This document shows, one piece after another, positions 1 through 7,654 of a stretch of DNA of 47,507 bases (position 1 is its first letter; each line of letters opens with the position of its first letter). The notes below the pieces were generated by a model that saw nothing but the letters and a program-made list of their open reading frames with translations, did no database searches and had not been told where the DNA came from. The stretch is from Sphingomonas abaci (GTDB lineage Bacteria; Pseudomonadota; Alphaproteobacteria; Sphingomonadales; Sphingomonadaceae), in contig NZ_JACHNY010000014.1 of assembly GCF_014199625.1 (NCBI RefSeq), positions 1-47,507 of the forward strand, in the 5' to 3' direction. The translations under genes and the position numbers were made by a program.

Positions 1-10
1 CGCGCGCACC

Positions 11-1999
11 TCAGGTGAAAACTTGTTCGTCGTCTTGCTCGTCATAGCCCCTTCCTCTCAGGAGTTGGGGCCTCCGACAAACCCGGCGCGGTTCAAACTG
101 CGCAGTCGGCTTGTCCTCGGTGGCCTTCCTGGCGAGTGACCTCTGCCACTCGAGGAAGCGCTGCGGATCGATGAACGCGTCCGGTTCGGGGGCTGGTTCA
201 GCAGATGTCAGCCAGCGATTAAAGTCGGCGCGGCGGTTCGCGCCTTCATCCCGTGTCTTCGCCAAACCCTGAGATAGACAGAAGGCGATGAATGGATCGT
301 GCGTACCCCAGCGTAGGAGTTCCCGTGCCCAAAAGCCGAACCACGGAAGACCGGTCGTAGCCTTCCAATCACTCAAGCTAGGGATGGCTAACGGATCGGC
401 TGCCCCCAGCGACCAAGCCTGCGCAACGACGGCTCCCAACGCCATACCAAGACGGTATTCGAGGTTGTCGGCGACGAAACGCTGCCAAGATCGCAGTTGA
501 TCGGGGGCAGGGGGTGTTACATCAGGTTCGTTGAGGCACCACCCAAGGACGTCATTCCAGCGGTCAAGCAGACGCTCATCGGTATCGGTCCGGCGGACGC
601 GGAAACCGTAGCCGCGATCGTCCTTGATGAGATCGCCGATCCGCTCGAACACGTCGATCCGTTCTTCTGGACTAGCGGTCCCGTAGTTTACCGCCTTGCT
701 GATTTCCGCAAGTATCGCGGTCGCTACTCCCTCGAACCGGCGACCAATCACCGGTGTGAAGCCAAATTGGTAGAGGCGAGTGCGTTCGGCACGGTCAGGG
801 TAGAGCTGGGTGACTACGCCGGAACCGCGACGAATAAATGCTTGTTCAAGCCATGCTTCTTGGGCGGTTGCTGTTGCGCTGAACGTGCGCTCCCAAACGC
901 TTTTCAGATGTGCCTCGATCTGCGCGCGCGACATTGCAGCAGTATCGCTTTGCTGAAGTTCCTCCACGGCCGCCAACGCCAAGCCATCAAGCTCATCCAT
1001 GGCATCCGCAAGTCGGGCACGAGGGTCGGTCGCTCCAGTGCCGGCTGCTGCGCTGACGGTCGTGGGCGCCGTCGCCTCGAGCCAGTTGAGGAAGTCGTCT
1101 GGCGATACCTGCAGCAGCCGATGCGCGCGATCCCAGATCAGTTCCAGCAGCATCGCCAGGGGGCTGGGCACACTATCGGCATCACGCTCTTCTATTACAA
1201 GCGCATCACGCAGCTGGTCGTATTCCGTACTCAAGGTTGCCAGCTGACGACGCTGTATGGGGCGGCTCGCAGTGGCAGTGGTTGAAATTTGGCGGGGCAG
1301 AGCGACCAGGGTCAGTCCTTCAATCCCTCGCGATGCACCAGGTCGCCCAGCGCGTCCGGCAAGATTGCGAAACTCCGCCGTACTAAGCGGAGCGATGATC
1401 TGCTCCTCCTCGACTGGATCCCACGATGTGCGCTTCAGTGAGGTCAAAAATATGAGATCGAACGGAAGATTCACACCCTCCGTCAATGTCGCCGTCGCGA
1501 CCGTTATCGGGCAAATACGCTGATCGATCATCTCCACCATCAACCGACGGAGACGCTGCGGCATCTGACCGTGGCTGGTGGCAATTCCCCGTTCCAACAG
1601 GAAAAGCTCGAAGCTATCGGCTCCACAATAGTCCTGACAAGCGGCTCGCGCCTCGTCAAAGCGCTCACCACGGCGGCCCCGGGGCGGCGTAAAATTGACG
1701 ATCGCCTGCCAAGCTGGCAGCTCAAGCGCTTCTTTGTACCAGCGCATCGTTTGTTCGGGCTCTTGCGCGACCGAGATCAGGATGCGCTGATCCTCCTCTA
1801 CGAGATGCAGGGCGGTCCACAAAACGCTCAACGTGTTGAAGCGATTGAGGCTGTTGCGCCACTGCGAGCGAAGCTGAGGCATCGGTGCAACGCGGAGGGG
1901 AAGATACACCGGGTCTTCCTCGCCCCGGAGGTAAAGCGGGCGGCCGTTCATGAGGTCGAGCAGGATACGACCTGATGCGTTCGTTGCGGTCTCCAGCAC
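11..1999 (-). CDS. C-terminal half of a frameshifted Ski2-like DEAD/DEAH helicase (HamB/AbpB-like)
   Basis: This is the 3' part of a large helicase whose 5' part lies at 1948-3516 in another frame. Reading on past the GTG at 1999 the frame stays open back to the G tract at 2089-2097, giving AAQPVARWIEGRGDAQ, which joins naturally to the IALTAVAGG that ends the N-terminal half. The fragment carries the second RecA lobe: motif V-like TATLTEGVNLP and motif VI-like RNLAGRAGRPG, followed by about 400 residues of mainly helical C-terminal sequence. Rejoined, the protein would be about 1168 residues. The role inferred from family and neighbour is the motor subunit of a Hachiman- or AbpAB-type anti-phage system. 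Whether this half is translated alone is doubtful; GTG 1999 is only the first available start. Confidence 0.7.
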   Translation of the reverse strand: MLETATNASGRILLDLMNGRPLYLRGEEDPVYLPLRVAPMPQLRSQWRNSLNRFNTLSVLWTALHLVEEDQRILISVAQEPEQTMRWYKEALELPAWQAIVNFTPPRGRRGERFDEARAACQDYCGADSFELFLLERGIATSHGQMPQRLRRLMVEMIDQRICPITVATATLTEGVNLPFDLIFLTSLKRTSWDPVEEEQIIAPLSTAEFRNLAGRAGRPGASRGIEGLTLVALPRQISTTATASRPIQRRQLATLSTEYDQLRDALVIEERDADSVPSPLAMLLELIWDRAHRLLQVSPDDFLNWLEATAPTTVSAAAGTGATDPRARLADAMDELDGLALAAVEELQQSDTAAMSRAQIEAHLKSVWERTFSATATAQEAWLEQAFIRRGSGVVTQLYPDRAERTRLYQFGFTPVIGRRFEGVATAILAEISKAVNYGTASPEERIDVFERIGDLIKDDRGYGFRVRRTDTDERLLDRWNDVLGWCLNEPDVTPPAPDQLRSWQRFVADNLEYRLGMALGAVVAQAWSLGAADPLAIPSLSDWKATTGLPWFGFWARELLRWGTHDPFIAFCLSQGLAKTRDEGANRRADFNRWLTSAEPAPEPDAFIDPQRFLEWQRSLARKATEDKPTAQFEPRRVCRRPQLLRGRGYDEQDDEQVFT

Positions 2000-3516
2000 C
2001 CCGATAACCTGGCGGGTGCTGCGATAGCGGACGCCAACGGCCTGAGCATCCCCGCGGCCTTCGATCCAGCGCGCAACGGGCTGTGCGGCCCCCCCCCTGC
2101 AACGGCGGTGAGCGCGATGCGTACGACCTCCGGCTGTCGCGCGACGATACGCGAAACCAGCGTCTCGAGCCGGATGGCCCGATTGCTATGCTCCGCGAAG
2201 CTTACGCGGGTGGACTCGTCAGCGTCGGGTACGACCTGATGGGCTTCGTCAATAATGAGGAGTTTGATGCGCGCTATGAGGATGGGCCCGAGATAGCGCA
2301 TCAACGCGTCAGCCTTCTCGACCGTAGCGATAAGCACCACCGGACGGTCGGTCGTCAGCCAGGCATCCGTGATGCCCCAGTCGGCGCCACCATACAGACC
2401 CGTAATCAGGCACTCTCGACCAAGCTCCGAGGTCAGTTTCGCCTCGACCTCGTTCGCCAGCGCGCGAGAGGGAACGATATAAAGCGCCAACGGTCCGATC
2501 GCTGCGGGCTCCGCACGCAGGAGCAATTCTTTGACGATCGCCATGTTGGCCACCAACGTCTTGCCTGATCCGGTCGGCGTGCAAAGCGCGAAGGAGTCGT
2601 CGCGTAGTAGCCGTTCCAGTCCCTGCAGCTGCGATGTCCAAAGGATACCGCGCCCGCGACTGAATTGGTCACGCGCGTAATCGGTGAGCTTGGAAAGCCG
2701 CTCTGGCCGGAGCACAGCTAATGCGCGCAGGGGTTTGTAGATGGAGGCGGCAACGAAGCGATCGGCCACATCCCGGATCAGGGAAAGAACGAGCGCTGCA
2801 TCGTCGCTGAAGGTCCGAGCTGCCATCTCGTCGAGCGCGCGCAACTTGGCCATTGCGCGATCCAGGCGTGGATCGTCACCGCGGCGGAGGCAGTCGGCGA
2901 TGAGGCCGACAGTGCGAACTAATTCGATGGTGAAGTACCAGGTGACGCGATCGCCATCCTCGCCGGCTTCGTCGGATTCGAGGAGCGCGGTTGCGAGCAA
3001 CGTTCCCTGGTCAGGCTGGGTGAGATGTGGGTGCTCGCTCCAGAAATTAGCGGCGCGCGCGATGACATCGTCGAAGTCGGCGCGCAGGAAGGCAGCGAGC
3101 AGGCTGACCCCATCCTGATCGGACGGCACCTGGGCGAGCAAGCCGGCTGCCATCGCCGGCAAACCGCCAAGTTGGTAGGCACCGGCCGCGAGCAATTCGA
3201 TTGGTACGATCGTGCGCAGGCCGTCATCTGCCCGCGCCAACCACTCAAGCAGTTCGCCCGTGCGGCGATAGCAGTCGATAGCGCCAGGGCACGTCGGCCC
3301 ATCCACTGTGCGGAAAATGTGCGCCGCATGAAGAAGACGGCGCGCGTCACTCAGCTGACTCTCAGACTCACGCGCCGACCAATGGATCGTGGGAACCTGC
3401 CAGGTCGTCTGCAAGCAACGCACGAAGGCGCGAGCCTGTGGGCGGGATAACGCGTTTTCGATGGCCAGCGAAGTGCGAACTTGCTCTGCGACGGCACGCC
3501 GCATCTCTTCGGACAT
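1948..3516 (-). CDS. N-terminal half of a frameshifted Ski2-like DEAD/DEAH helicase (HamB/AbpB-like)
   Basis: Residues 1-290 form a helical N-terminal region with no motif I recognise. The first RecA lobe follows, with Walker A CTPTGSGKT at about 312-320, IVPSRALANEV at 347-357, DEAH at 423-426 and a motif III-like ALTAVAGG near 473. Beyond the G9 tract (2089-2097) the frame shifts and about 45 unrelated residues follow before the stop. The gene starts 4 bases after the end of the nuclease gene at 3521, so the two form an operon in the order nuclease-helicase, as in hamAB. The family assignment (SF2, Ski2-like) is secure. The Hachiman/AbpAB assignment is inference from the paired nuclease and gene order. 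Confidence 0.75.
   Translation of the reverse strand: MSEEMRRAVAEQVRTSLAIENALSRPQARAFVRCLQTTWQVPTIHWSARESESQLSDARRLLHAAHIFRTVDGPTCPGAIDCYRRTGELLEWLARADDGLRTIVPIELLAAGAYQLGGLPAMAAGLLAQVPSDQDGVSLLAAFLRADFDDVIARAANFWSEHPHLTQPDQGTLLATALLESDEAGEDGDRVTWYFTIELVRTVGLIADCLRRGDDPRLDRAMAKLRALDEMAARTFSDDAALVLSLIRDVADRFVAASIYKPLRALAVLRPERLSKLTDYARDQFSRGRGILWTSQLQGLERLLRDDSFALCTPTGSGKTLVANMAIVKELLLRAEPAAIGPLALYIVPSRALANEVEAKLTSELGRECLITGLYGGADWGITDAWLTTDRPVVLIATVEKADALMRYLGPILIARIKLLIIDEAHQVVPDADESTRVSFAEHSNRAIRLETLVSRIVARQPEVVRIALTAVAGGGPHSPLRAGSKAAGMLRPLASAIAAPARLSGCWRPQRTHQVVSCSTS
2089..2097 (-). other. G9 homopolymer at the helicase frameshift point
   Basis: Nine consecutive C on the + strand (G on the coding strand) sit exactly where the two helicase frames meet. 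Seven or ten G would restore one continuous reading frame; nine does not. The tract may be a phase-variable switch, a fixed disrupting mutation, or an assembly error. Confidence 0.85.
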
Positions 3517-3520
3517 GGCG

Positions 3521-4474
3521 TCAGGGCTTCCACATAGAGGTATACAGCCCGTCGATCAGCGCCTCACCGCCTTCAAGGATCAACTCGACAACCTGCAAGT
3601 CATGCGGGGCGGTGTAGTCTGCCGGCGGCTTCTTCCACGGGATCAGCACATTCAGTTTCTTGCGGGTCGCTGCGGCGTTGCCGGCGATCACAACGAGGTT
3701 CGTCCGAGCAAGCGTGGGTACGGTCGCGGTGATCGCGGCGTCCATGGACGCAATGGCGGTCGCATGATTCACGGGATCCCGCAGCTCCAGCAGGCGCTGC
3801 AGCTGACGCAAGCCCTTCGGAACGACGCTATCCCGATTCACCTCAAACCAAATGCCACGACCGTTGTGGACATTCTTGCCCGTAGTCGGATCTTTCAGGT
3901 TCTTCTCGCCATGGAGGAGGGCGGCGACGGCCGAGTTGGTAAGGGAGGCGCGCCACTTTGCTTCCCCGACGATGACCCGGACCACGTTCCCGGCCGCGTC
4001 GAGCCGTACCCCGACGAAGTCGGAACCGAAGCGACCGAATACCTGGCGCTTGCGGGATGGATCGTAGCGAAGGTCCCACAGATAGCTCTCCACATCGGCA
4101 TGGAAGCGGAAAAGGAAGATCGGGACCGACCACTGATGCTCGCCGACGAGTTCCTCTGCATAGGCCTGGGTTACCAAGCCGGCGACTACTTCGCCAAATA
4201 GGCCACGCCGGGCGACGGCCGGCAGGCAGTCTGGATAGCAGGCATGGGCTCCCGCCGCCCCAGCGTCCGGGTGAAGGTCGATGCCGACCTGCTTATGAAA
4301 ATGTTCGCGCGCGTCGAGATGAGCTGACTCAAAATACGGGCGAAGAGCGTCGATCAGACTCTTGTCGATTGGCTTGATCTGTTCGAGCAGGAGGTGACCG
4401 TAGCGATCTTCGATCGTCCCGTTGGCATCGAGCCACGCCTCAAGTGCGGCAGATGGGGGCGGTTCGGTGTGCAC
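3521..4474 (-). CDS. HamA/AbpA-like (DUF1837-like) PD-(D/E)XK nuclease
   Basis: In the longer form that starts at 4534 the nuclease core is visible: LFGEVVAG (Glu115), GRFGSDFVGV (Asp172) and RVIVGEAKW (Glu191, Lys193), the D...ExK arrangement of restriction-type nucleases. HamA and AbpA nucleases share this GxD...GEAK pattern and are encoded just upstream of a Ski2-like helicase, as here. I chose GTG 4474 because the longer form overlaps the VapC gene by 52 bases, whereas 4474 lies just past the VapC stop; neither start has a strong ribosome binding site. The expected role is DNA cleavage in an anti-phage system licensed by the helicase. The nuclease fold is fairly sure; the exact system name is less so. 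Confidence 0.65.
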   Translation of the reverse strand: MHTEPPPSAALEAWLDANGTIEDRYGHLLLEQIKPIDKSLIDALRPYFESAHLDAREHFHKQVGIDLHPDAGAAGAHACYPDCLPAVARRGLFGEVVAGLVTQAYAEELVGEHQWSVPIFLFRFHADVESYLWDLRYDPSRKRQVFGRFGSDFVGVRLDAAGNVVRVIVGEAKWRASLTNSAVAALLHGEKNLKDPTTGKNVHNGRGIWFEVNRDSVVPKGLRQLQRLLELRDPVNHATAIASMDAAITATVPTLARTNLVVIAGNAAATRKKLNVLIPWKKPPADYTAPHDLQVVELILEGGEALIDGLYTSMWKP

Positions 4475-4482
4475 CTCACAAC

Positions 4483-4872
4483 CTACCGGATAGTCACGAT
4501 CTTCACGGCCACGTCGCCTGCTATGTCGCGCCACGCTTTGTCGGCGGTGTACGCCGCGACGCCGAGGCGTTTGGCCAAAGCGAGGCAGAAGCGATCGCCC
4601 AGCGACAACCCGGCCGATGAGGTGGCAGCGCGCAGGTTACCGGCATCCCAGGCGAGCGCATCATCCGCCGCGACGACGGTATAGGGCAGGGCCGCCAGCA
4701 TCGCCCGCACGTCGTCAAGCGGCGCGCCTAGATGAACAAAGTGGCTGATGACCTCCGCCTGATTGATCGCGCACACTGAGGCATCCGCAATCACGCTGCC
4801 GACCTTGCTGGCACCGCGCTCGCCTTTCAACAGTGCGAGGATCGCCGAGACATCGAGAACGACATGGGTCAT
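4483..4872 (-). CDS. vapC: PIN-domain toxin, VapC-like ribonuclease
   Basis: A 129-residue PIN protein. Four acidic residues expected to bind the catalytic metal are present: Asp7 (VVLDVSAILALL), Glu40 (INQAEVISH), Asp93 (LSLGDRFCLALA) and Asp111 (YTADKAW). VapC toxins cut tRNA or other RNA to stop growth when the antitoxin is lost. The start ATG overlaps the stop of the upstream antitoxin gene by ATGA, the standard arrangement of toxin-antitoxin pairs. It lies directly upstream of the nuclease-helicase operon, so it may stabilise or guard the defence block. The RNA target cannot be told from sequence. Confidence 0.88.
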   Translation of the reverse strand: MTHVVLDVSAILALLKGERGASKVGSVIADASVCAINQAEVISHFVHLGAPLDDVRAMLAALPYTVVAADDALAWDAGNLRAATSSAGLSLGDRFCLALAKRLGVAAYTADKAWRDIAGDVAVKIVTIR

Positions 4873-5111
4873 TCGCCGCTGTCCTCGCGCCGTACGGCAA
4901 GAAAGTCATCGACCGACGCGCCGGGCTGTTGTGCGTAGCGCTTGGCGATTGCTTGCGCCTTTGCCACCGCCTGCTCCACGGTGCGCAGGATAACTCCGTC
5001 CGGCGTTTCTTCGACAAGGACCGCACCGCCATCCTCAAGCCCTAGGCGCTTTCGAATGCCCACCGGCAGGCTCATACGACCATTTGGTGTGATGTTAACT
5101 TGTAGCGTCAT
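4869..5111 (-). CDS. vapB: AbrB/SpoVT-type antitoxin (VapB/MazE-like)
   Basis: An 80-residue protein with an N-terminal swapped-hairpin AbrB domain, seen in VNITPNGRMSLPVGIRKRLG. The C-terminal tail (AKAQAIAKRYAQ onward) would wrap and inhibit the PIN toxin. I chose ATG 5111: the frame is open further upstream to 5213, but that extension runs through the palindromic operator at 5129-5158 and has no domain sequence. It is the first gene of the pair and is expected to neutralise VapC and repress its own promoter with it. Confidence 0.85.
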   Translation of the reverse strand: MTLQVNITPNGRMSLPVGIRKRLGLEDGGAVLVEETPDGVILRTVEQAVAKAQAIAKRYAQQPGASVDDFLAVRREDSGE

Positions 5112-5128
5112 ATGGCAAAGCCCGCGTG

Positions 5129-5158
5129 TGGTGGCATTAGGAGTTATATATGCCACCA
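5129..5158 (-). promoter_or_regulatory. Palindromic operator/promoter of vapBC
   Basis: Perfect 9-base inverted repeat TGGTGGCAT (5129-5137) and ATGCCACCA (5150-5158), 12 bases apart, so the half-site centres are 21 bases (two helical turns) apart. The spacer holds a TATAAC-like -10 on the minus strand. The first codon of vapB is 17 bases downstream. This is the expected layout for autorepression by an AbrB-fold antitoxin; binding itself is inferred. Confidence 0.7.
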
Positions 5159-5251
5159 TGATAGCGAAGAGGCGAGGGGGTAAACGCAAGCCGCCATCGA
5201 TCCCGACAGCCACAATAGTTACTAGCGATAAGCCTGATTCCTGCTAGCAAG

Positions 5252-6541
5252 GTGGCAGGCAAAATTATGGGTCGGAACGGAGCCGAAACAGTGATCATCG
5301 ACGTGCCGACGCCGGATGAATTTCACGATGCCGGCGTCAATCAGCTCTACCTGGCATGGAAGATCACCATGGACGCGCACGACGCGTGGTCCATCGGAGT
5401 TGGTGCCAGTGGGGATGCGGAGGCGACCGACGACTATTGGCGAAGTGTGCAGCCTGCACTGTCGAACGCCTACAGCCTTATCCAGCAAGCGATGGAGCTC
5501 GGCCTCAAGGGCCGGATCGCGCGCGTGTCGCCATACCTCCTCCTTGGCGATCCAGCCGACTGGAGCCCGAAGGCGGCGAAGGGGGCAACATCGTTTGGCG
5601 AGCTGCCGAGCCTCGAGGCGTCAAAGCTCGTAGCCGTGCACAACAGCGTTGCGGACCCGCCGCTGGACCCGGCGTTCAACACCTTCTGGACCGCGGTTCG
5701 CAAAGACCGCAACCGCATCATGCATTCGGCGCCGCGCGTAACCTTCACTGCGGGTGAGGTCACCCGTACCATCCTAATGGCGGCAAACGCGCTTTTTGCG
5801 GAGACATCATGGGTTGACCGGTTGTTTGCGATGGAGGGGGAGAGCAAGTTCGCCATCTTCGGCCTGGATGACCACGTCTACAGCGCCGTTGTCGGCCAGG
5901 TGGCCTGTGCCATCGAATTCCTCACACCCGCGGAGGCGATCGACCTTTTCGGCTTCAATCCCAGGCAGCATGCCTATCTCTGTCCTGCCTGCTTTGAGGC
6001 CACGCCGTACGATTATGCGGTGGATCTCCCAAAGCTAGCCCAGTTTGCCGCCAAGGTGCCCGGCGAGACCGAGCTAAGCTGCGTCGTCTGCCAGACGACG
6101 ACTGACGTTAGCAGAGACGAGTGTGTGTATCCGGAATGTGTCGGTAACGTCATCGCCATGGAGCGGTGCCTGACCTGCTACCAGCTGCAGGACGAGCATC
6201 TGAAGATCGACGGCCCACCAAACGATGGCCAGGGGGATACTGTCTATGGCTACGACTTCATCTTTGGCCGGCCCCGCGAACGATCGGGGCGAACTTTTCT
6301 GAAGCACTATCAACGCGAAGACAGCGATGACGGTGCCATCGCCTTTGGGAAGCGAGCGCTGACGACACCTCACCTCGCAAGCTGGACCAGCGTCTCGATC
6401 TACGAGCACCAGTCCGGTATCTTTCCCTTTGGTGACAAGGCTCGAGTGCGCCCGCTTGGTCATTGGCTACGTCAGGAGGGCACGCTGTCATGGCACAAGG
6501 ACGTGACTCTCTATGATCCTGTGCATGACGGTCCAGTATGA
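5252..6541 (+). CDS. HEPN-like domain protein with C-terminal zinc-ribbon cysteines
   Basis: 429 residues; no named family recognised. The N-terminal third has HEPN features: a helical stretch ALSNAYSLIQQAMELGLKG (69-87) and an RNRIMH segment (Arg153, His158) matching the R-x4-6-H motif of HEPN ribonucleases. A cysteine-rich part follows, with pairs CPAC (244/247), CVVC (277/280), Cys291/Cys296 and CLTC (306/309), enough for two zinc sites. The last 100 residues are unassigned. It starts with GTG 5252 or ATG 5267, neither with a good ribosome binding site. Its stop overlaps the start of the tyrosine recombinase (ATGA), so the two are likely translated together. A nuclease or nucleic-acid sensor in defence is plausible but inferred. 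Confidence 0.6.
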   Translation: MAGKIMGRNGAETVIIDVPTPDEFHDAGVNQLYLAWKITMDAHDAWSIGVGASGDAEATDDYWRSVQPALSNAYSLIQQAMELGLKGRIARVSPYLLLGDPADWSPKAAKGATSFGELPSLEASKLVAVHNSVADPPLDPAFNTFWTAVRKDRNRIMHSAPRVTFTAGEVTRTILMAANALFAETSWVDRLFAMEGESKFAIFGLDDHVYSAVVGQVACAIEFLTPAEAIDLFGFNPRQHAYLCPACFEATPYDYAVDLPKLAQFAAKVPGETELSCVVCQTTTDVSRDECVYPECVGNVIAMERCLTCYQLQDEHLKIDGPPNDGQGDTVYGYDFIFGRPRERSGRTFLKHYQREDSDDGAIAFGKRALTTPHLASWTSVSIYEHQSGIFPFGDKARVRPLGHWLRQEGTLSWHKDVTLYDPVHDGPV

Positions 6542-7584
6542 TCGGCGATGATGCCGCGGAGCGCCGCGCGCTTCTCGCGATCGGGCCGATCGATCTGTCG
6601 CCAGCGTCAATCGATCTCGCACCGGATCTTAACCAGAGCGACCGCGCCCGGGTCGACCATTTCCTGGCGCGCGCATCGGCGGATGCGACCTTGCGTGCCT
6701 ATCGGTCCGACTGGCGACTGTTCACGACCTGGTGCGACACACGCGGCTACGCCTCACTCCCGGCTTCACCCATTGTCACGGCTGCGTTCCTAAGCGAGCT
6801 TGCCAGAGACGGTAGCACCCATTCGAATGGGCGACCGTTATCCAAGTCGTCCATCGGTCGGCGGCTGGCCGCGATCGTCTTTGCCCACCGCGCCGCTGAG
6901 CTCGAACCGCCAACCGTACAAGCCGGCGCGGCCGCGCTGGATCGCGTGATGCGGGGTATCCGTAACGCCAAACGCAGCGATCGCCCGGCGAAGAAGCGGC
7001 CGGCCGACAGCGACGTGCTGCGTGACATGGTGCGCCATATCACCGGCTCCGCCCTCATCGACTACCGGGATCGCGCGCTGCTGAGCATCGGCATGATGGG
7101 GGCGTTCCGCCGCTCTGAGCTGGTCGCGATTGACATCGCCGATGTGGCCGAAGATCCACGCGGGCTGCTGGTCACGATTCCGTTTTCGAAGGGCGATCAG
7201 GAGGGCAAGGGGCAGAGCGTCGCGGTCCTCGATGGTCGTCGCATGGAGCCTGTGCGCCATTACCGCGCCTGGTTGGAGGTCGCGGGCATCACCGAGGGGC
7301 CCGTGTTCCGCCGTCTCACACCGCACGGCCGCCTCACCGAAAAGCCAGTTAGTCCGCAAACAGTGGCGCTGGTGGTCAAGGCGCGCGCAGCCGCAGCCGG
7401 CTATGATCCGGCACTTTTCTCAGGCCATTCACTGCGCGCCGGCTTCCTGACCGAGGCGGGTCGCCATGGTGCCAATTTGTTTAAGATGAAAGAGCACAGC
7501 CGCCATAAGTCGCTCGAGATGCTCAGCGAGTATGTTCGCGATCAGGAGGCGTTCCGCAATCACGCCGGCGAAGGCTTTGCGTAA
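6538..7584 (+). CDS. Tyrosine recombinase / integrase
   Basis: A 348-residue site-specific recombinase. The N-terminal SAM-like core-binding domain spans about 35-150 and the catalytic domain follows. Active-site residues are visible: Arg191 (AFRRSEL), Lys218 region, His297-x2-Arg300 (GHSLRAGF), His323 (HSRHKSL) and Tyr332 (LSEYV), matching the R-K-H-R-H-Y set. It has no long N-terminal Arm domain, so it is closer to Xer-like and plasmid or transposon recombinases than to phage integrases. Its start overlaps the upstream HEPN-like gene and the GHKL gene follows after 70 bases. It could mobilise this block or act within the system; no att site was identified. Confidence 0.9.
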   Translation: MIGDDAAERRALLAIGPIDLSPASIDLAPDLNQSDRARVDHFLARASADATLRAYRSDWRLFTTWCDTRGYASLPASPIVTAAFLSELARDGSTHSNGRPLSKSSIGRRLAAIVFAHRAAELEPPTVQAGAAALDRVMRGIRNAKRSDRPAKKRPADSDVLRDMVRHITGSALIDYRDRALLSIGMMGAFRRSELVAIDIADVAEDPRGLLVTIPFSKGDQEGKGQSVAVLDGRRMEPVRHYRAWLEVAGITEGPVFRRLTPHGRLTEKPVSPQTVALVVKARAAAAGYDPALFSGHSLRAGFLTEAGRHGANLFKMKEHSRHKSLEMLSEYVRDQEAFRNHAGEGFA

Positions 7585-7654
7585 TGAGCAGGCGCGGAAG
7601 GGATGGGTTGGCGTTGGCGAGGATGTCGCATAGGCATAAGGGCGAGGGGACGCT

